DNA of 64,000 nucleotides from Xiphydria camelus (Eukaryota; Arthropoda; Insecta; Hymenoptera; Xiphydriidae), in assembly GCA_963678675.1 (NCBI GenBank), contig OY783199.1:22627546-22691545 (forward strand), read 5' to 3'. The notes below the pieces were generated by a model that was given only the letters and a program-made list of their open reading frames with translations, ran no database searches and was not told the DNA's origin. Position 1 is the stretch's first letter. The number at the start of each line of letters is the position of its first letter. Position numbers and translations under genes: made by a program. Positions 10,519 to 21,950 of this stretch are shown piece by piece.

Positions 10519-11680
10519 CAGGGTGGACCAGGTTAAACGTCATTTTTTTTTATATGTGATAGAAGAACAAAAAAAGTAGACTTTCATAAGAAAATTTTTT
10601 TCAAAAATGTTTCCTATCGAAGATACAGGGTGTCAAAGTTTCGAAAAAAAATGGTTTTCTCATCATAACTTCTAAACTACTTGATCGATTTCCATGAAAT
10701 TTCGCACACAGGCTAATGTAGAACAGCTCTAAGCAATAATTATATAATTTTTAAAAATTCTCCAGTGGCGTAGATACTAGGGGCCGGTACCCCCCTTTCC
10801 CTCTCCCAATCTTCGGCGCCACTAAATATTTTGCAAAGAAAATTCACAATTATTGGATTTCCCGTTTAATTTAGAGAAAAAAATCACCCTTGCAAATTTT
10901 TGATTTATGGCTTCGTTTTTGAGATATTTATTTTAATTTATAGGGTTGCGAGCAGGCCAAAGCTAGGTTGAACTCCATTAATTGTGATATGTGATAGAGC
11001 AACAAAAAAATAGATTCTCATGAGAAAATTTTTTTCAAAAATGTTTCCTAAGAAAGATATAGGGTGTCAAAACTTCGAAAAAAAAAATGGTTTTCTCATC
11101 ATAACGTCTAAACTACTTGATCGATTTCCATGAAATTTCGCACACAGGCTAATGTCGTACAGCTCTAAGTAATAATTAAATAATTTTAAAAAATTCTCCA
11201 GTGGCGTAGATACTAGGGGCCGGTACCCCCCTTTCCCCCTTCCCAATCTTCGGCGCCACTGGATATTTTGCAAAGAAAATTTAATTTCACAAATCAAAAA
11301 TTTGCAAGGGTGATTTTTTTCTTTAAATTAAACTGGGAATCCAATAATTAAATTTTCTTTGCAAAATATCCAGTGGCGCCGAAGATTGTGAAGGTCGAAA
11401 GGGGGTTATCGGCCCCTAGTATCTACGCCACTGGAGAATGTTTAGAAATTATTTAACTATTGCTTAGAGCTGTTCTACATTAGCCTGTGTGAGAAATTTC
11501 ATGGAAATCGATCAAGTAGTTTAGAAGTTATGATGAGAAAACCATTTTTTTCGAAACTTTGACACCCTGTATTTTTGTTAGGAAACATTTTTGAAAAAAA
11601 TTTTCTTATGAAAGAGTCTACTTTTTTGTTGTTGTTCTATCACATATAAAAAAAAATGACGTTTAACATGGTCCACCCTG
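10519..11680. mobile_element. Foldback element with an internally duplicated left arm
   Basis: Tips CAGGGTGGACCAGG and CATGGTCCACCCTG are flanked by TA. The right arm (about 11310-11680) is the inverted copy of the left arm (10519-about 10880). A second, direct copy of most of that arm lies at about 10985-11300, so the order is A, A, inverted A. Each copy includes a 'ccagtggcgtagatactagg' phrase and a 'gatcgatttccatgaaattt' phrase. There is no transposase frame. TA target use suggests mariner-group mobilisation. Confidence 0.85.
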
Positions 11681-11682
11681 TA

Positions 11683-13071
11683 TAAATATATCTTTGATAT
11701 CAATAAAGAAAAAGTTAATTTGAACCCCAGAAATACCTGTATACCACAATTCCAATTGAATCGTCGGATAGCTATACCCGCGTGATTCCCGGGGTGACAC
11801 GATCAGCATTTCCGCGGGGATTTTCGGGTCGAAGGGTATAAACGAACGCGAGATAGAACGGTGAGGCCTGTACTTCAGATAAAAAGACGGTAAATCCCCG
11901 CCGCGCCCGTCCAACTCAGAGAGTACCTAACTACCGACGGCGATCACCCGAAAGCTCCGGACACGTTCGTTCTGGAATTGTCGTTCGATTTATCGTCCGG
12001 ATTCTTCGTGGTCCGGGGGAGGAATGTTCGATCCGACCGTTCCGGTCATCGGGATGTCGCCCTCTCGATTATAAAGATTGAATCGCACCGATTTCTTGGT
12101 TTCCCTGCCATTTCTCTCACCATGGAATTTCTGTTCTTCGTCTTTATCGCTGAGTTTCAATCTGCAATTTTATAGCTTCTTAATGTATACAAAATCCCAA
12201 GAAAGCAATCATAAGAAGGGTACGCCGAAGAAAAATTATTGAGATGTGACGACTATGTGATTGGATTGTAATCAAGCGAATCTATATATTCGCTCCCTAA
12301 TTTGTTTCTACAATTGAAATTCTATATATTTGCAAGGTAATTTCTACAGCAGTTGCCATATGGCTGAACGATTAACTATAGGAATTCTATTTCTAATCTG
12401 TAATATATATAATAAGATAAAAAGATCAGACACATATTTAATCTTGCAAATTTAATTTACTAATCTTTTATACCAATCCATTTTTTTTTCTTCACAACAC
12501 GTTATCGCAGTGTATTATCCCCATTATCAATTCTTGTACGATCTTGTCCCAATTTCCTCATGAGAAACTAAAAACTCAATGTTAAGTTTTGTAAATACTG
12601 GGTGTCTACGGATTTGTAGGCCCAATTAAGTTTCGCCACCTAAATCAAGTCGACCAGAATCATTGTCGCTGGATGTACTTACCAGTAAAAATATTCGTGC
12701 GCTTCTTCGTTTCTACGTCGTCATACAGTCAGTGTTCGTGCTAGTTGATATCATTTGCCACCATAATTTAATACAGCGTCGTTATAGAAGCATATCAAAT
12801 ATCGCAATAATTATACTGAGAGCACTCTATATATTTATAAAAAAAATTAAAACAGTGTACGGGGCATTCCACGCTATTTCAGATCTCTCTTCAAAAGATA
12901 AATGTATCCCAAAAAATCCCTAAAAATCAAATTATAGGTACGAATATAATAAATCTGCCAAATTGTAGACCAATTATCCCATAAATCATGCAGTAATCAT
13001 ATCTCTTCATTTCTATTTTTAAAATTGAGAGCCTAGTCTTATCTCCAATACCTTTCTTCTTTATATTCGAT
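11683..13071. other. No gene seen
   Basis: A GC-balanced patch at 11880-12070 stands out from the AT-rich surroundings, but its frames show no recognisable protein. The remainder is AT-rich. Confidence 0.4.
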
Positions 13072-13231
13072 AAGTAAAAAGAAATGTGTGCAAAGATACA
13101 TCATTGGACTCCCGGTCGTTTGAAAGATACAACAATTTTTCAACTTTCATTTCTATAAATACGCTGTATTCTCAAACAGCTGGAAGTCCCATGATGTAGT
13201 TTTATATAATAGGTACATTTTCTTCTTACTT
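13072..13231. repeat. 160-bp foldback repeat
   Basis: The ends AAGTAAAAAGAAATG and CATTTTCTTCTTACTT are inverted, and inner blocks around 'tacatcattggactcc' and 'ggaagtcccatgatgta' pair as well. The arms are moderately diverged. No coding capacity. Confidence 0.65.
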
Positions 13232-14085
13232 GTGGAATATATGAAGGAAAGGAGGTGTATCTATAGATGCCGTCGAGAGAGTTGGAGCCCAAATTTCAAA
13301 AAAAGTTAAAAATAAGAAGATACGATTACTCCGTGATTTTGAAGAAGATTGGACTATAATTTGGTAGAATATTGTCGTATCCGTATAACTTCACTCTGTA
13401 TAAAATGTTAGTTATTTTACTACAATTTTTTGCTACACAAAGGTATCGTAAATTTATAAATTTAACATAGCAAACTTTAGATACTTTGAGAAAATGGTAA
13501 TTTTATGAAACAATTCTGAATTTTACAAACATTTGTTTGAAGAAAACTTAACTCTCCATTAAATTTATTAAACTTTTTTTAGTAAAAAAAGTTTTATTTG
13601 TAATTTTACTGTACATTTTTTGCAATTTACTGCAATTTGGTATCCCTTATGATTGAGATACGAGGTTTTGCAGTAGGTATGATAGTAGCCTTGGTTTTGG
13701 TTCGTAGTGTCTTAAGCGGAGGGTGGTGATTTTTTGACATACGACCTATTGCAGTAACAGCGACGATATGTACCTACGATGCAGCGATTTCATGAAATAT
13801 TCACGAAGTAATTTTACTATACTAGAGTCAGTAAACTTACTGCATTAGTGGAGTAAATTTATTGCACAATTGTTTCGTAGTATTGCTATATCGTATATGC
13901 ATAAAACTTCCCGCGAATGATTTTTACAAATGATGATAGTGAATTTACAATTGAATGTTCAACAGTGCAGTTTTGGACATTTTTTGGAATACGTTCATTT
14001 TATGAGTGATTGAAGTGTCGTAAAAAGTGCACTATTTATAGATACTTGCTACAAGATCCTACATACCCTGTCAGTACCAGAATAG
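13232..14085. other. AT-rich, nothing recognised
   Basis: No coding similarity, strong repeat or RNA gene signature was seen. Confidence 0.4.
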
Positions 14086-14239
14086 TACACCTAGGAGACG
14101 TGTGAGTGCGAGTGAGAACACTCGATGACGGCATAAGAGCCTCTCTGTCTCGAACTTGTCCAGAGAATTGTGTGCAACAGAGAGGCTCTGATGCCGTCAT
14201 CGTGTGTTCTCACTCGCGCTTACACATTCCTTAAGTACC
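14086..14239. repeat. 154-bp hairpin repeat
   Basis: Arms of about 65 bp pair. The best stretch runs through 'gagtgagaacac', 'gatgacggcat' and 'agagcctctctg' and their inverted copies. A partial match to the inner arm ('gcataagagcctct') occurs at 20787-20805. It is probably a MITE, with the ends not resolved. Confidence 0.75.
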
Positions 14240-16490
14240 CCATCCTCGTACTGTCTCCGCAGAACTTGCAATAGGAGTAAGTAGATCGAAACTATACAAA
14301 TCCGTGGACCATCGGTAGGACAGACTGTAATTTAGCCGTGAATCTTATCGCGTCTCTGAGTCATATACAACGCCCTTTAAATGTCAAGTACCGAATTTGG
14401 TTCAATCACTCGAATGCTCCAGACGAGCGTGGGAGAGTATATTATTCAGTTTGATATACAGAGATACCCTTTGCACAAAGTTTCATTTCATTTTCGTCTT
14501 CGAAGGTTGAGGAGGCATTACAGCCATGGTGCGATGGAACTATATAAGACCCTCGTTGGCGTTAATATCCTCGTTATTAAGCCAATAGACCTTTACGTAG
14601 ATATATAGGTATAACTTCAGGTCTAATTGGTGGCATCGCTAGCCGACTGGGTGCAGCTGAGGTTGTAGGTAACCGGACATTATAATCAAAGAAGACGTAT
14701 ACAGGGAAAGGGTCAACTCGTGACACGTGTCGACGAATTTCTAGGCTGCGTAGCTTTAGATAGAAACTGTAACGCTCCTTAATTCGGGTCCACATAAACT
14801 GCAGCAGGGCCATGCGTTTTCAATCAAGTTCTAATTAGGTCGATGTTAAATATTACCAGGCCAAAGCTTTTATGAAATTGTCTTGGATGCTAGAGTAGGT
14901 TATAGTTATGCCCCAATTATAATTAAGTACTATTAGAGTAACTTGTATTGAGGAATTTTGAATAATATCCACATAAAATGAAATCGAAATATAATCGATT
15001 TTGTGTACTCAGTAATAAATATTTATTCATCCCTATACGTAATAAATGTTTTATTATTGAGTACTAGACTCCCATTACTCAGTAATAAACTCTTCTCGCC
15101 ATGTACCTACCAAACGGGCCCGACAAAGAGGGTATAGTCGTTATACTCGTTCTGTAATAAGAAGGAAGGAAGAAATTCAATGAGAACTATCTATTGTAGT
15201 TCGCGTATATCTAGTTTCTAGCAAGGCACTGCACAGTGAAACTGAAAGAAAGTGTATTAAAAAGTTAACGAATTAATAGATACATTTCATACGGGTATGA
15301 GATAGTGTGCAGTAGCTGACTTATCAAGTACTTTTGTACGATTGTACTGTTTAGAAAAATGAATACATTTTCTTGCGCTAGACATAATAATTTAATATTT
15401 AGCCCTCTTACTACGATCCAGCAAAGATATTGAACTATCAACTTTGTCTATATTTGTTACGTTTTCTCAAATATTTCCAGCTTTTAACATGAGTCTTGCT
15501 TAGGTGCGTAATTCCATCCGTTTCTCTCCTATATATTGTGTTGAGGAAAATATTCCATTCGGGAAAATGAATGTTATCAAATACAATAAAATATTTAGTT
15601 GCTACTGAGCAAGTGAATATTTAGTTGATGGTATCAAATTTTTCCCCCGTTGTAGAAGAGCTGAAATAAATGGCGTCACACTATAAATACCAAGACGAAA
15701 TCTAGAAATTAAATTTTCGTCAATTCTCTTATTAGCTTTTCTAAACTTATTCAACAATCGTATAACCTGATTGTGTATTTATTCTACCGTGTAATTCTAT
15801 TTTCCGGGTGTAGGCTTGGTACCAGGAATAAAACCATCAAGTGTTAAATTTATGGCACGTCGAAACGCCAGGATTCATTAGCGCCCTGGCATCAGTGTTT
15901 TCGCGAGATCGTCGAAGTACCGGGGACGCATCGTTTACATGCCATACTTTCCCCTGGGGATATCGCGAATTTTGGAGCAGATGGGAGTGGCAGAGGGAAG
16001 AGGAAGGGAAGTGCGAAAAAGAGGAGCAGAGGGATCAGAAGAGGGTGAGAAGGGGATGCGAAGGGTGTAAGCATCGAGCAAAGCGTAAAATAACTGGATA
16101 CGGTTTTTGGGGCGGGTCACGCGAAAGCTGCCAACGTTACCGAAAGTTATTTGTTTCCCTCTCGCTGGGAACAGGGGATAGAAGGGGAAGAACCCCTTTA
16201 GAATGTTACAGGGACACCGCCAATACGCCGCTATAATCGGAGTTCTGTTGAAATGTGTGCGAATTGTGATGGTGTGCGCGTGTAGCTATGCGCGTGTTTG
16301 ACACTCGACAATGCGAAATCTCCCTACTTTAGACCGGTGCGTTTTAAGATACTTATTAATTATTCAGGGGACAATTATTTAGCGCCGATCGATATCGGGG
16401 CAGTGATCGTATTTTATAATTATTGACTCTGAAAATTACGAAATACTCAAGGCGACGGAAAATATCGTCACTTAACTCTAACACTTAATG
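14240..16490. other. No gene seen
   Basis: A 131-codon frame at 15841-16236 (plus) is open in a GC-richer patch (15890-16240). It has a charged, low-complexity composition, no recognisable domain and open shadows on the other strand, so I do not call it. The rest is AT-rich. Confidence 0.4.
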
Positions 16491-16507
16491 GAATACATTT
16501 TTATCTC

Positions 16508-16896
16508 TGTACTGTACTTAGCATTTAACGGGCACTCAGTCCTTTTTGGACCATTGTACCCGAGCCACACTTGGGGCCACTCAGACAGAGAGGAGTCCCC
16601 CCCACCGCCCACGACCCCCGGTGAGCCCAGGGCCTCCATGCAGGAGGCATGCAGGAGTCCCCTAGCCCTCCCAGGTGTCCCAACCAGAGGGGGGGCCCTC
16701 CCTGTCCTCACTCACTGGGGAAGGGGGTCCTCCATGCAGAAGCCCCCCCTCACCACCCCAAGTACAGCCGGTCATAGCTCGATCCCCGGATCCCGGAAAA
16801 ATTATTTTTCCGCAAGCCGGGATTCGAACCCTAGACCTATCGCCCGAGCAGTCTTCGAGAGGCTAGCATTTAGACCACTCGGCTACTGCCGGCAAC
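16508..16896 (-). mobile_element. tRNA-derived SINE with 14-bp target-site duplication
   Basis: On the minus strand the element starts with a tRNA-Ser/Leu-like head (about 16893-16811). It has an A box (TAGCCGAGTGGT), a long variable arm and a perfect B box (GGTTCGAATCC), the internal promoter of RNA polymerase III. A C/G-rich body unrelated to tRNA follows and ends at 16508 with an AAGTACAGTACAGA tail. The 14-bp sequence TACATTTTTATCTC flanks both sides (16494-16507 and 16897-16910), the mark of target-primed reverse transcription. The duplication is perfect, so the insertion may be fairly young. The LINE partner cannot be told from here. Confidence 0.9.
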
Positions 16897-16910
16897 TACA
16901 TTTTTATCTC

Positions 16911-17117
16911 AGAAGAATTTCAAACTATGCTCCTAAATTGATAGATGATATTTTTGATTCGGGACCTTATTCATAATTTAATTTTACTTTCATGGGGAAG
17001 TAGAAATAGTTCAGCTGGAGCGCCAGTCAGCCACTATATCTGTCGAGATGCAATTATACATGAAAAGTCTGTGTTCAAGTCGGGCAGATATTCTGTCCCT
17101 AAATGCCTATAGTCTAC
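16911..17117. other. Spacer between the SINE and the mariner relic
   Basis: No feature was recognised. The mariner is cut off at about 17118, and its 3' inverted repeat is not found here. Confidence 0.4.
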
Positions 17118-17915
17118 CTACATGAGGAGCTTTTTTATTCCATCATCGTAGAAACTCTTTGGACGTTCTTGGAGCCATTGGAGCACAAATGCTTCCACCG
17201 CATCGTTATCGTCGAAACGTTGTCCTCCAAGCGCTTCTTTGAGGGGTCCAAAAAGATGGAAGTCACAAGGGGACAAGTCGGGACTATATGGCGGACGTTC
17301 CAGCATTTCCCAGCCTAATGCATCCAATGTTTGCCTTGCGGCATTTGCCGCGTGAGGCCTGGCGTTGTCATGCAAAAGGATGACACTTCTGACCCCGATT
17401 GCTTCTTCCGCTTCCTTCGACATGACAATTTCGCGGCATCCAGTAATACACAATAATACTGCGCATTAATTGTGCGTCGATCGTGGAGAAAGCCATGAGA
17501 TTTCGGACAACCTCAATGTTCGCTTCGGTCACACTCGTCCATGGGTGGCGAGTGTGATTCTCGTTCTCGACCTTTTCACGGCCTCCAGAAAATTCTTCAT
17601 GTCACGCAAACACATGGGTTCTTGACAGGGTGTTGTCCCCGAACTGACTGTGTCTGTAATCGCCGCAAAATTTCGGTTGGATTCACCTCCTCCTTAGCCA
17701 AAAACTGGATTATAATCCGTTGCTCCACGGAGACATACACTTCTGTCTCGCTCATGTTTTCTTTTCATAATAAAGGGACTCGAGCGAATTGCGGTCGGTT
17801 CTTCTCTCTCCCTAACGCGGTACAGGCCATCTGCGCATCACCTCCTTCAAGGTCACGGACCCCTCCGTAATTTAAGAAAAAAATCAGTCCCGTTTATATT
17901 TGATACACCCTCATA
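17118..17915 (-). pseudogene. Broken mariner transposase
   Basis: Read on the minus strand from an ATG at about 17756, the frame begins MSETEVYVSV...IIIQFLAKEEVN, a mariner N-terminal helix-turn-helix start. It continues after a frameshift with FGDNTLSRTHVFA-like and WTSVTEANIEVVRNL-like segments. A large internal deletion removes most of the middle. The C-terminal half is open at 17453-17118 and shows the catalytic hallmarks HDNARPHAA and YSPDLSPCDFHLFGPLK, the second and third acidic residues of the DD34D triad. It ends in DDGIKKL, just short of the usual C-terminus. The probable 5' inverted repeat (TGAGGGTGTATC on the minus strand) is near 17915. The frameshifts and deletion make it inactive. 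Confidence 0.9.
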
Positions 17916-18272
17916 TATAAAATATACGTATCAGCTACGTATGTATATTGTATGTTTAAAATATACACTTCTCCACATACGTAAAATATACGTGTCAGTT
18001 ACGTATTCAGATATTTCAGATTTACATATTAATGTTATTTTGAAGATTTGAAACATCTAATATTGAAAATTGGTACCTTAAAATCATTTAAAGATACAGA
18101 TTTTTATAATTTTGAATTGCACCATAAGAACACTGTATTTCTAATATACTCGTAAGATTGATACTCAATAATTCAGAAAAGATACATTCGAAAAATGTGT
18201 ACTTATACATCGTATATTATGCACTGCAATTCATATATATGATATATGAAATAAATTTACTAAATTTACAAC
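17916..18272. other. AT-rich repeats of a 'tacgtatatt' type
   Basis: Degenerate ATATACGTA-like phrases recur at 17925-18010 and again at 18495-18570. No gene. Confidence 0.4.
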
Positions 18273-18343
18273 ACCTGGGTAGCTCTGCGGTCGAGGCTTC
18301 GGTCTCCTACGTTAATTATCCGGGTTCGAATCCCCGCTAGCCA
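18273..18343 (+). repeat. tRNA-like sequence, probable tRNA pseudogene or SINE head
   Basis: A GGGTAGCTCTGCGG segment resembles an A box and a perfect GGTTCGAATCC B box lies at 18323-18333, with about tRNA spacing. The acceptor arms do not pair well and the anticodon arm is poor, so a functional tRNA is unlikely. No tail or target duplication was recognised. Confidence 0.6.
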
Positions 18344-20218
18344 ACTGTAATATGAAGAGTCACGTAACAGCCGTTAACCCCTTCTTTTTAATATCTCGAT
18401 AGTACATCATTAGCAGATGTTATTGATTACCCTAAAACATTGTTTCAATCATTTTCAAGCAGCAATTTTTATGCATGTACTTTATGTCGGATATACGCGT
18501 ATTGTGTATGTATAGTTTACGCCTGCTATACGTATATTCTACGTTTCCATTTACGTATATTATATGTATAATTGATTTTGCGGACTAACGAAATTTATGC
18601 CAACTCTGCCAAAGTCTCTTCTGGCTTTGCTAAAATTTCTGCCAGTTCTTCTATTTCTCTACCAGTTCTTAAAATTGAAACATTTACAGAGAAATGGTAA
18701 ACTATCGACAAAATTTTTCGGACAGTTTTGGTAGAGATGTAGCAGAGAAACATTTCTTCTAGGGAGACTTTGGAACAATCGATTATAGTAGTTTGCATGA
18801 ACGTCTTGACTTTCATTGTTGTGAGACTTCTGTCAGCTTAGCGCATGGACTTGATTTTGGAATCAATTTCTAATTAGCTACGTAGATTAGACGGTATTAC
18901 ATTCGGATACCACAACGATCGAGCGATTCCGGGAAGGCAGTCGAGGAACCAACTCACACGCTTCATTGAAATCTTAGCGATGTATTATACGGTAATTCTC
19001 GATTTGATCTGCATTATTCGAGATTCTTCGTCGCAATGCAAACACTTACTTGATTACTTGGATATTAGAGCGTGCTAAGCAAAATTTTATAAAGTAACGT
19101 CGAACAATATAGTGTAGCCACAACGACTAAGGAAGAGACCAGAGGAAAATACGGAACACACTGTCTTTGTTTTTTCTCTTTATCGGCATCCTAATTTCTT
19201 CACAATAATCCGACGTTCCGTCCTTCGCATCTTGCAAATTGTCAAATGGATTCCGCCACGGTAGATGTCAGGCGTAACGCATAGAAAGCTTCTTAGAATT
19301 ATAGCGAACGTAATAGAGTCTCTTGGCATTAGAGGTACTTACTTCATAGCGCGGCTCCACGGTCTAAGCCCCTTTTAATTGCTTGTTAAGGGAAATCCGA
19401 TTTCGCCTTATACATATGTTCGCTACAGGTATGTATGAGTTGATGCATCGAGAATTCAACGGTTTTATACTGACGTTCCTAAAACACTGAATGGTCGTAA
19501 AAGGTAGAAATAACGCTGTTGATATGCTTCTGGTATGTTAAGAGCTTCGATAGAAGCTCGCGCCGAGGACTAAAACGAAGTGCCCGTCCGACGCGACGGC
19601 GAGATTCGAGAGGCTGTTATACTCCGCGTATAGTTTGTACCTGTGTACAAGAGGTATTCATTTCTCAGGAACTACAGCCTTTCGATAAGTACAGACACTT
19701 TCGTTACATCATTTTAGGACTAGGATTCTATTAAGCCTTTATAAAGATTATTCGGTACGCTCTACCCAGAGTTCGTCGAATATTGTGGCTCGCGTAATAT
19801 CTCGTTATAAATTTTCGCCATCGTCGTCGTCGTCGCCGTCGTTCGATCTGAAAGTATCAATGAAGTGCTGTATAAGTCTGCGCGTTTCTCCAATAGAGGT
19901 GCTGTACGGCAGTAGTCATACGACAAACCGGAAGAAATTCCCACGTATATATAGAAATCGTAAATTCCCTTCTTCAAAAATGGCGCTGATGGGGCAAACT
20001 AACCAGGCCCCTATATATGTTTATAACAGCTTCCTTGTCTAGCCCCTGCCTAGGTCTATCAACCAGGGTCTATGTAGGTTGCATAACGAGAGCCTGCCTA
20101 GATTACTTGACCAGTGCCAGTCCGTGTTTTACTTTTCCATTTCCAATCCTATTCCAGAAAATATATGAAATATATGATTTACTTCTAATTATACAGGGTC
20201 AAAGGCTACATATATAGG
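18344..20218. other. No gene seen
   Basis: Mixed AT-rich DNA. GC-richer patches (19520-19660, 19780-20000) contain short open frames without recognisable domains. Confidence 0.4.
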
Positions 20219-20220
20219 TA

Positions 20221-20747
20221 CAGTCTGCGTAAGAGGAACGTGTACGAGATTTTTTTTAAAGTACAAGAGGTATCTCTGTCTTTCTTTCGTGATGCGATTG
20301 TACCATCAGAGGGCTACGGCATAAACACCGATTCATTTTAGTATCGCTCGAGACCTCGAAGTGGAAGAGTAAATGGGTGCAAAGTATGCGAAGCATTTTG
20401 AGGCAGTTTTCCGTTGAAAACACCCAAAAGGACCTAAATCATCGTTTTCAGCGGCTGCGAAAGCAATTAAAAAGTCAAAAAGTTTCGTTGCAAAGTGGAT
20501 CGAACGGTTTGGGGTGTATAAAAACGTCGATGACTACGATGAAGCGAGCAACTACAGAAAAGTAGGACAAACTAGTCGAAAATATAACCAGAAGGTGTGA
20601 GGCCATACTCGAAAATGGTGGCGACTACACGACTTACTAAATAATTGCGCCGTGTAAAATGTAATATATTTTCATGTAAAAAAAGTTACAAACAAATATC
20701 TTTTGTCCTTTAAAAAAATCGCGTACACGTTCTTCTGACACAGACTC
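20221..20747 (+). mobile_element. Tc1-like deletion derivative
   Basis: Inverted ends of about 40 bp with mismatches (left CAGTCTGCGTAAGAGGAACG, right inverted form sharing AGAACGTGTACGCGATTTTT) are flanked by TA (20219-20220, 20748-20749). The interior holds only the N-terminal DNA-binding part of a transposase. The element is non-autonomous. Confidence 0.85.
20373..20606 (+). pseudogene. N-terminal helix-turn-helix remnant of a Tc1-type transposase
   Basis: From the ATG at 20373 the frame reads MGAKYAKHFEAVFR, then an in-frame TGA, then KHPKGPKSSFSAAAKAIKKS, followed by KSFVAKWIERFGVYKNVDDY. The AAKAIKKSKSFVAKW segment is the recognition-helix pattern of Tc1-like DNA-binding domains. The frame stops at about 20606, well before any catalytic DDE/D motif, which is deleted. 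The premature stop and the deletion make it a pseudogene. Confidence 0.8.
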
Positions 20748-21012
20748 TATGGGACAGGAATCGTACAAGTAAGAACGCCAATTAACGCATAAGAGCCTCT
20801 GTGTCACAGTACGAATAGACGATTATCGGTGAACAATGTAAAATGAATTGAAAAGAAATATGAAGAATTAAAAAATTATAATATATCATTTATTAATATA
20901 ATCTTTTAAATGATATTTATTATATACCTTTATAAAAACTACCACCATTTTTAATTAACACGTTGTTTTCGTCGTTTCCCGTTGAACCCATCTCAATATT
21001 TCGCGTTTCTTA
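20748..21012. other. AT-rich spacer
   Basis: It includes a fragment related to the hairpin at 14086-14239 (at about 20787) and a lone TTAACACGTT at about 20955 without a partner end. Confidence 0.4.
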
Positions 21013-21950
21013 CCCTTGGCAAAGTTTTGCATTGAGTGTTTAATGGTAATGAATGGGACCTAAAGGTAATCAATGGGATCGCAATGGAAATTCGGGGGGA
21101 AAAATGGACTGGCACTTTCTACCATTCAAGATAAATGGGACTCCACTGGCAAATCAGTGGGAAATATTGAAAGGTATGTATATTCCCATTCGTTACCAAT
21201 GGAGGTCCAATGGCAAGTTACTGGGAACATTCAAGTGGTATTTTGTTCCAATGGTAACTAATGGGAGTCCAATGGGAAATAACGGAGTTCCGTGAGGAAG
21301 CCGGTTACGACTAGACGCGTCGCGGATCGGTCGCAGGAAACAGTGCCGATACAGCGATATTACAGGATAATCGCAGCGATTTTTCGGATCAGGGGAGAGC
21401 AGAGCGTGCCGCCAGCAAGGACACGCAGGAGAAAGAGAGGGGACTGCTCCAGATTTCAAAGGAGGGCTTCAAAAAAGTTGAAAGAAAAAGTGAGGTTAGG
21501 TGAAGATGGGCAGAGGAAGAGGAGGTGGGGCACGCGAGGAGGATGATTCGGGCGCCGTCGGATCAGGAAAGTCGGAAAAAGCCGAGGGGACAGCGGGAAG
21601 ACCGACCGAGGCGCCAGAAGGAAAGCGGAGGAGAGGCAGACCAAGAAGCGCGAACAGAGATGATGCGGCTGCGGCCACGGGGGTCTTGGACAAATAGCTA
21701 AGTAAAGTATCACTCAACAAATGGGAAATGAATGGTTATAATTGAATGGGAATTAATTCCATTTCACGAATGGTAATGTCAACGGTATGAAAACACCATT
21801 AAACGAATGGGAAAATAAATGGGATGTCGAATGGTAGTATAAGTGGGAAAGATACCATTGGCAAAACCCCATTGATTTACCTTTGACAAACTGTCAGTGG
21901 TATCCAATGGGATTTTTTAAATGGTAATTAATAGGAGACTTAGCCAAGGG
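21013..21950. mobile_element. Self-similar 'aatggga' element with short inverted ends
   Basis: The ends CCCTTGGCAAAGT and ACTTAGCCAAGGG are inverted with one mismatch. Both flanks inside the ends (21040-21290 and 21718-21940) are filled with degenerate GGGA/AATGG phrases (more than 25 instances of 'atggga', 'aatggt' or close variants). Between them lies an unlike, GC-rich middle (21295-21715). The structure suggests a DNA transposon with repetitive subterminal transposase-binding regions. The superfamily is not recognised. Confidence 0.6.
21506..21697 (+). CDS. Short frame with an AT-hook, unknown product
   Basis: A 63-codon frame from the ATG at 21506 to a TAG sits inside the GC-rich middle of the element at 21013-21950. 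It is very basic and glycine-, alanine- and serine-rich. Near residue 45 it contains the AT-hook core KRRRGRPRSA, which binds the minor groove of AT-rich DNA. No other domain is visible. It could be the first exon of an element-encoded DNA-binding protein, a captured host fragment, or chance. The minus strand is also open here, as expected for such GC-rich sequence, so confidence is low. Confidence 0.3.
   Translation: MGRGRGGGAREEDDSGAVGSGKSEKAEGTAGRPTEAPEGKRRRGRPRSANRDDAAAATGVLDK

Noticed and set aside
15841..16236. 131-codon frame in a GC-richer patch
   Set aside because: Charged low-complexity composition, open antisense shadows and no recognisable motif.
20951..20975. TTAACACGTT end resembling the piggyBac-like family
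   Set aside because: No matching inverted end with TTAA was found nearby.
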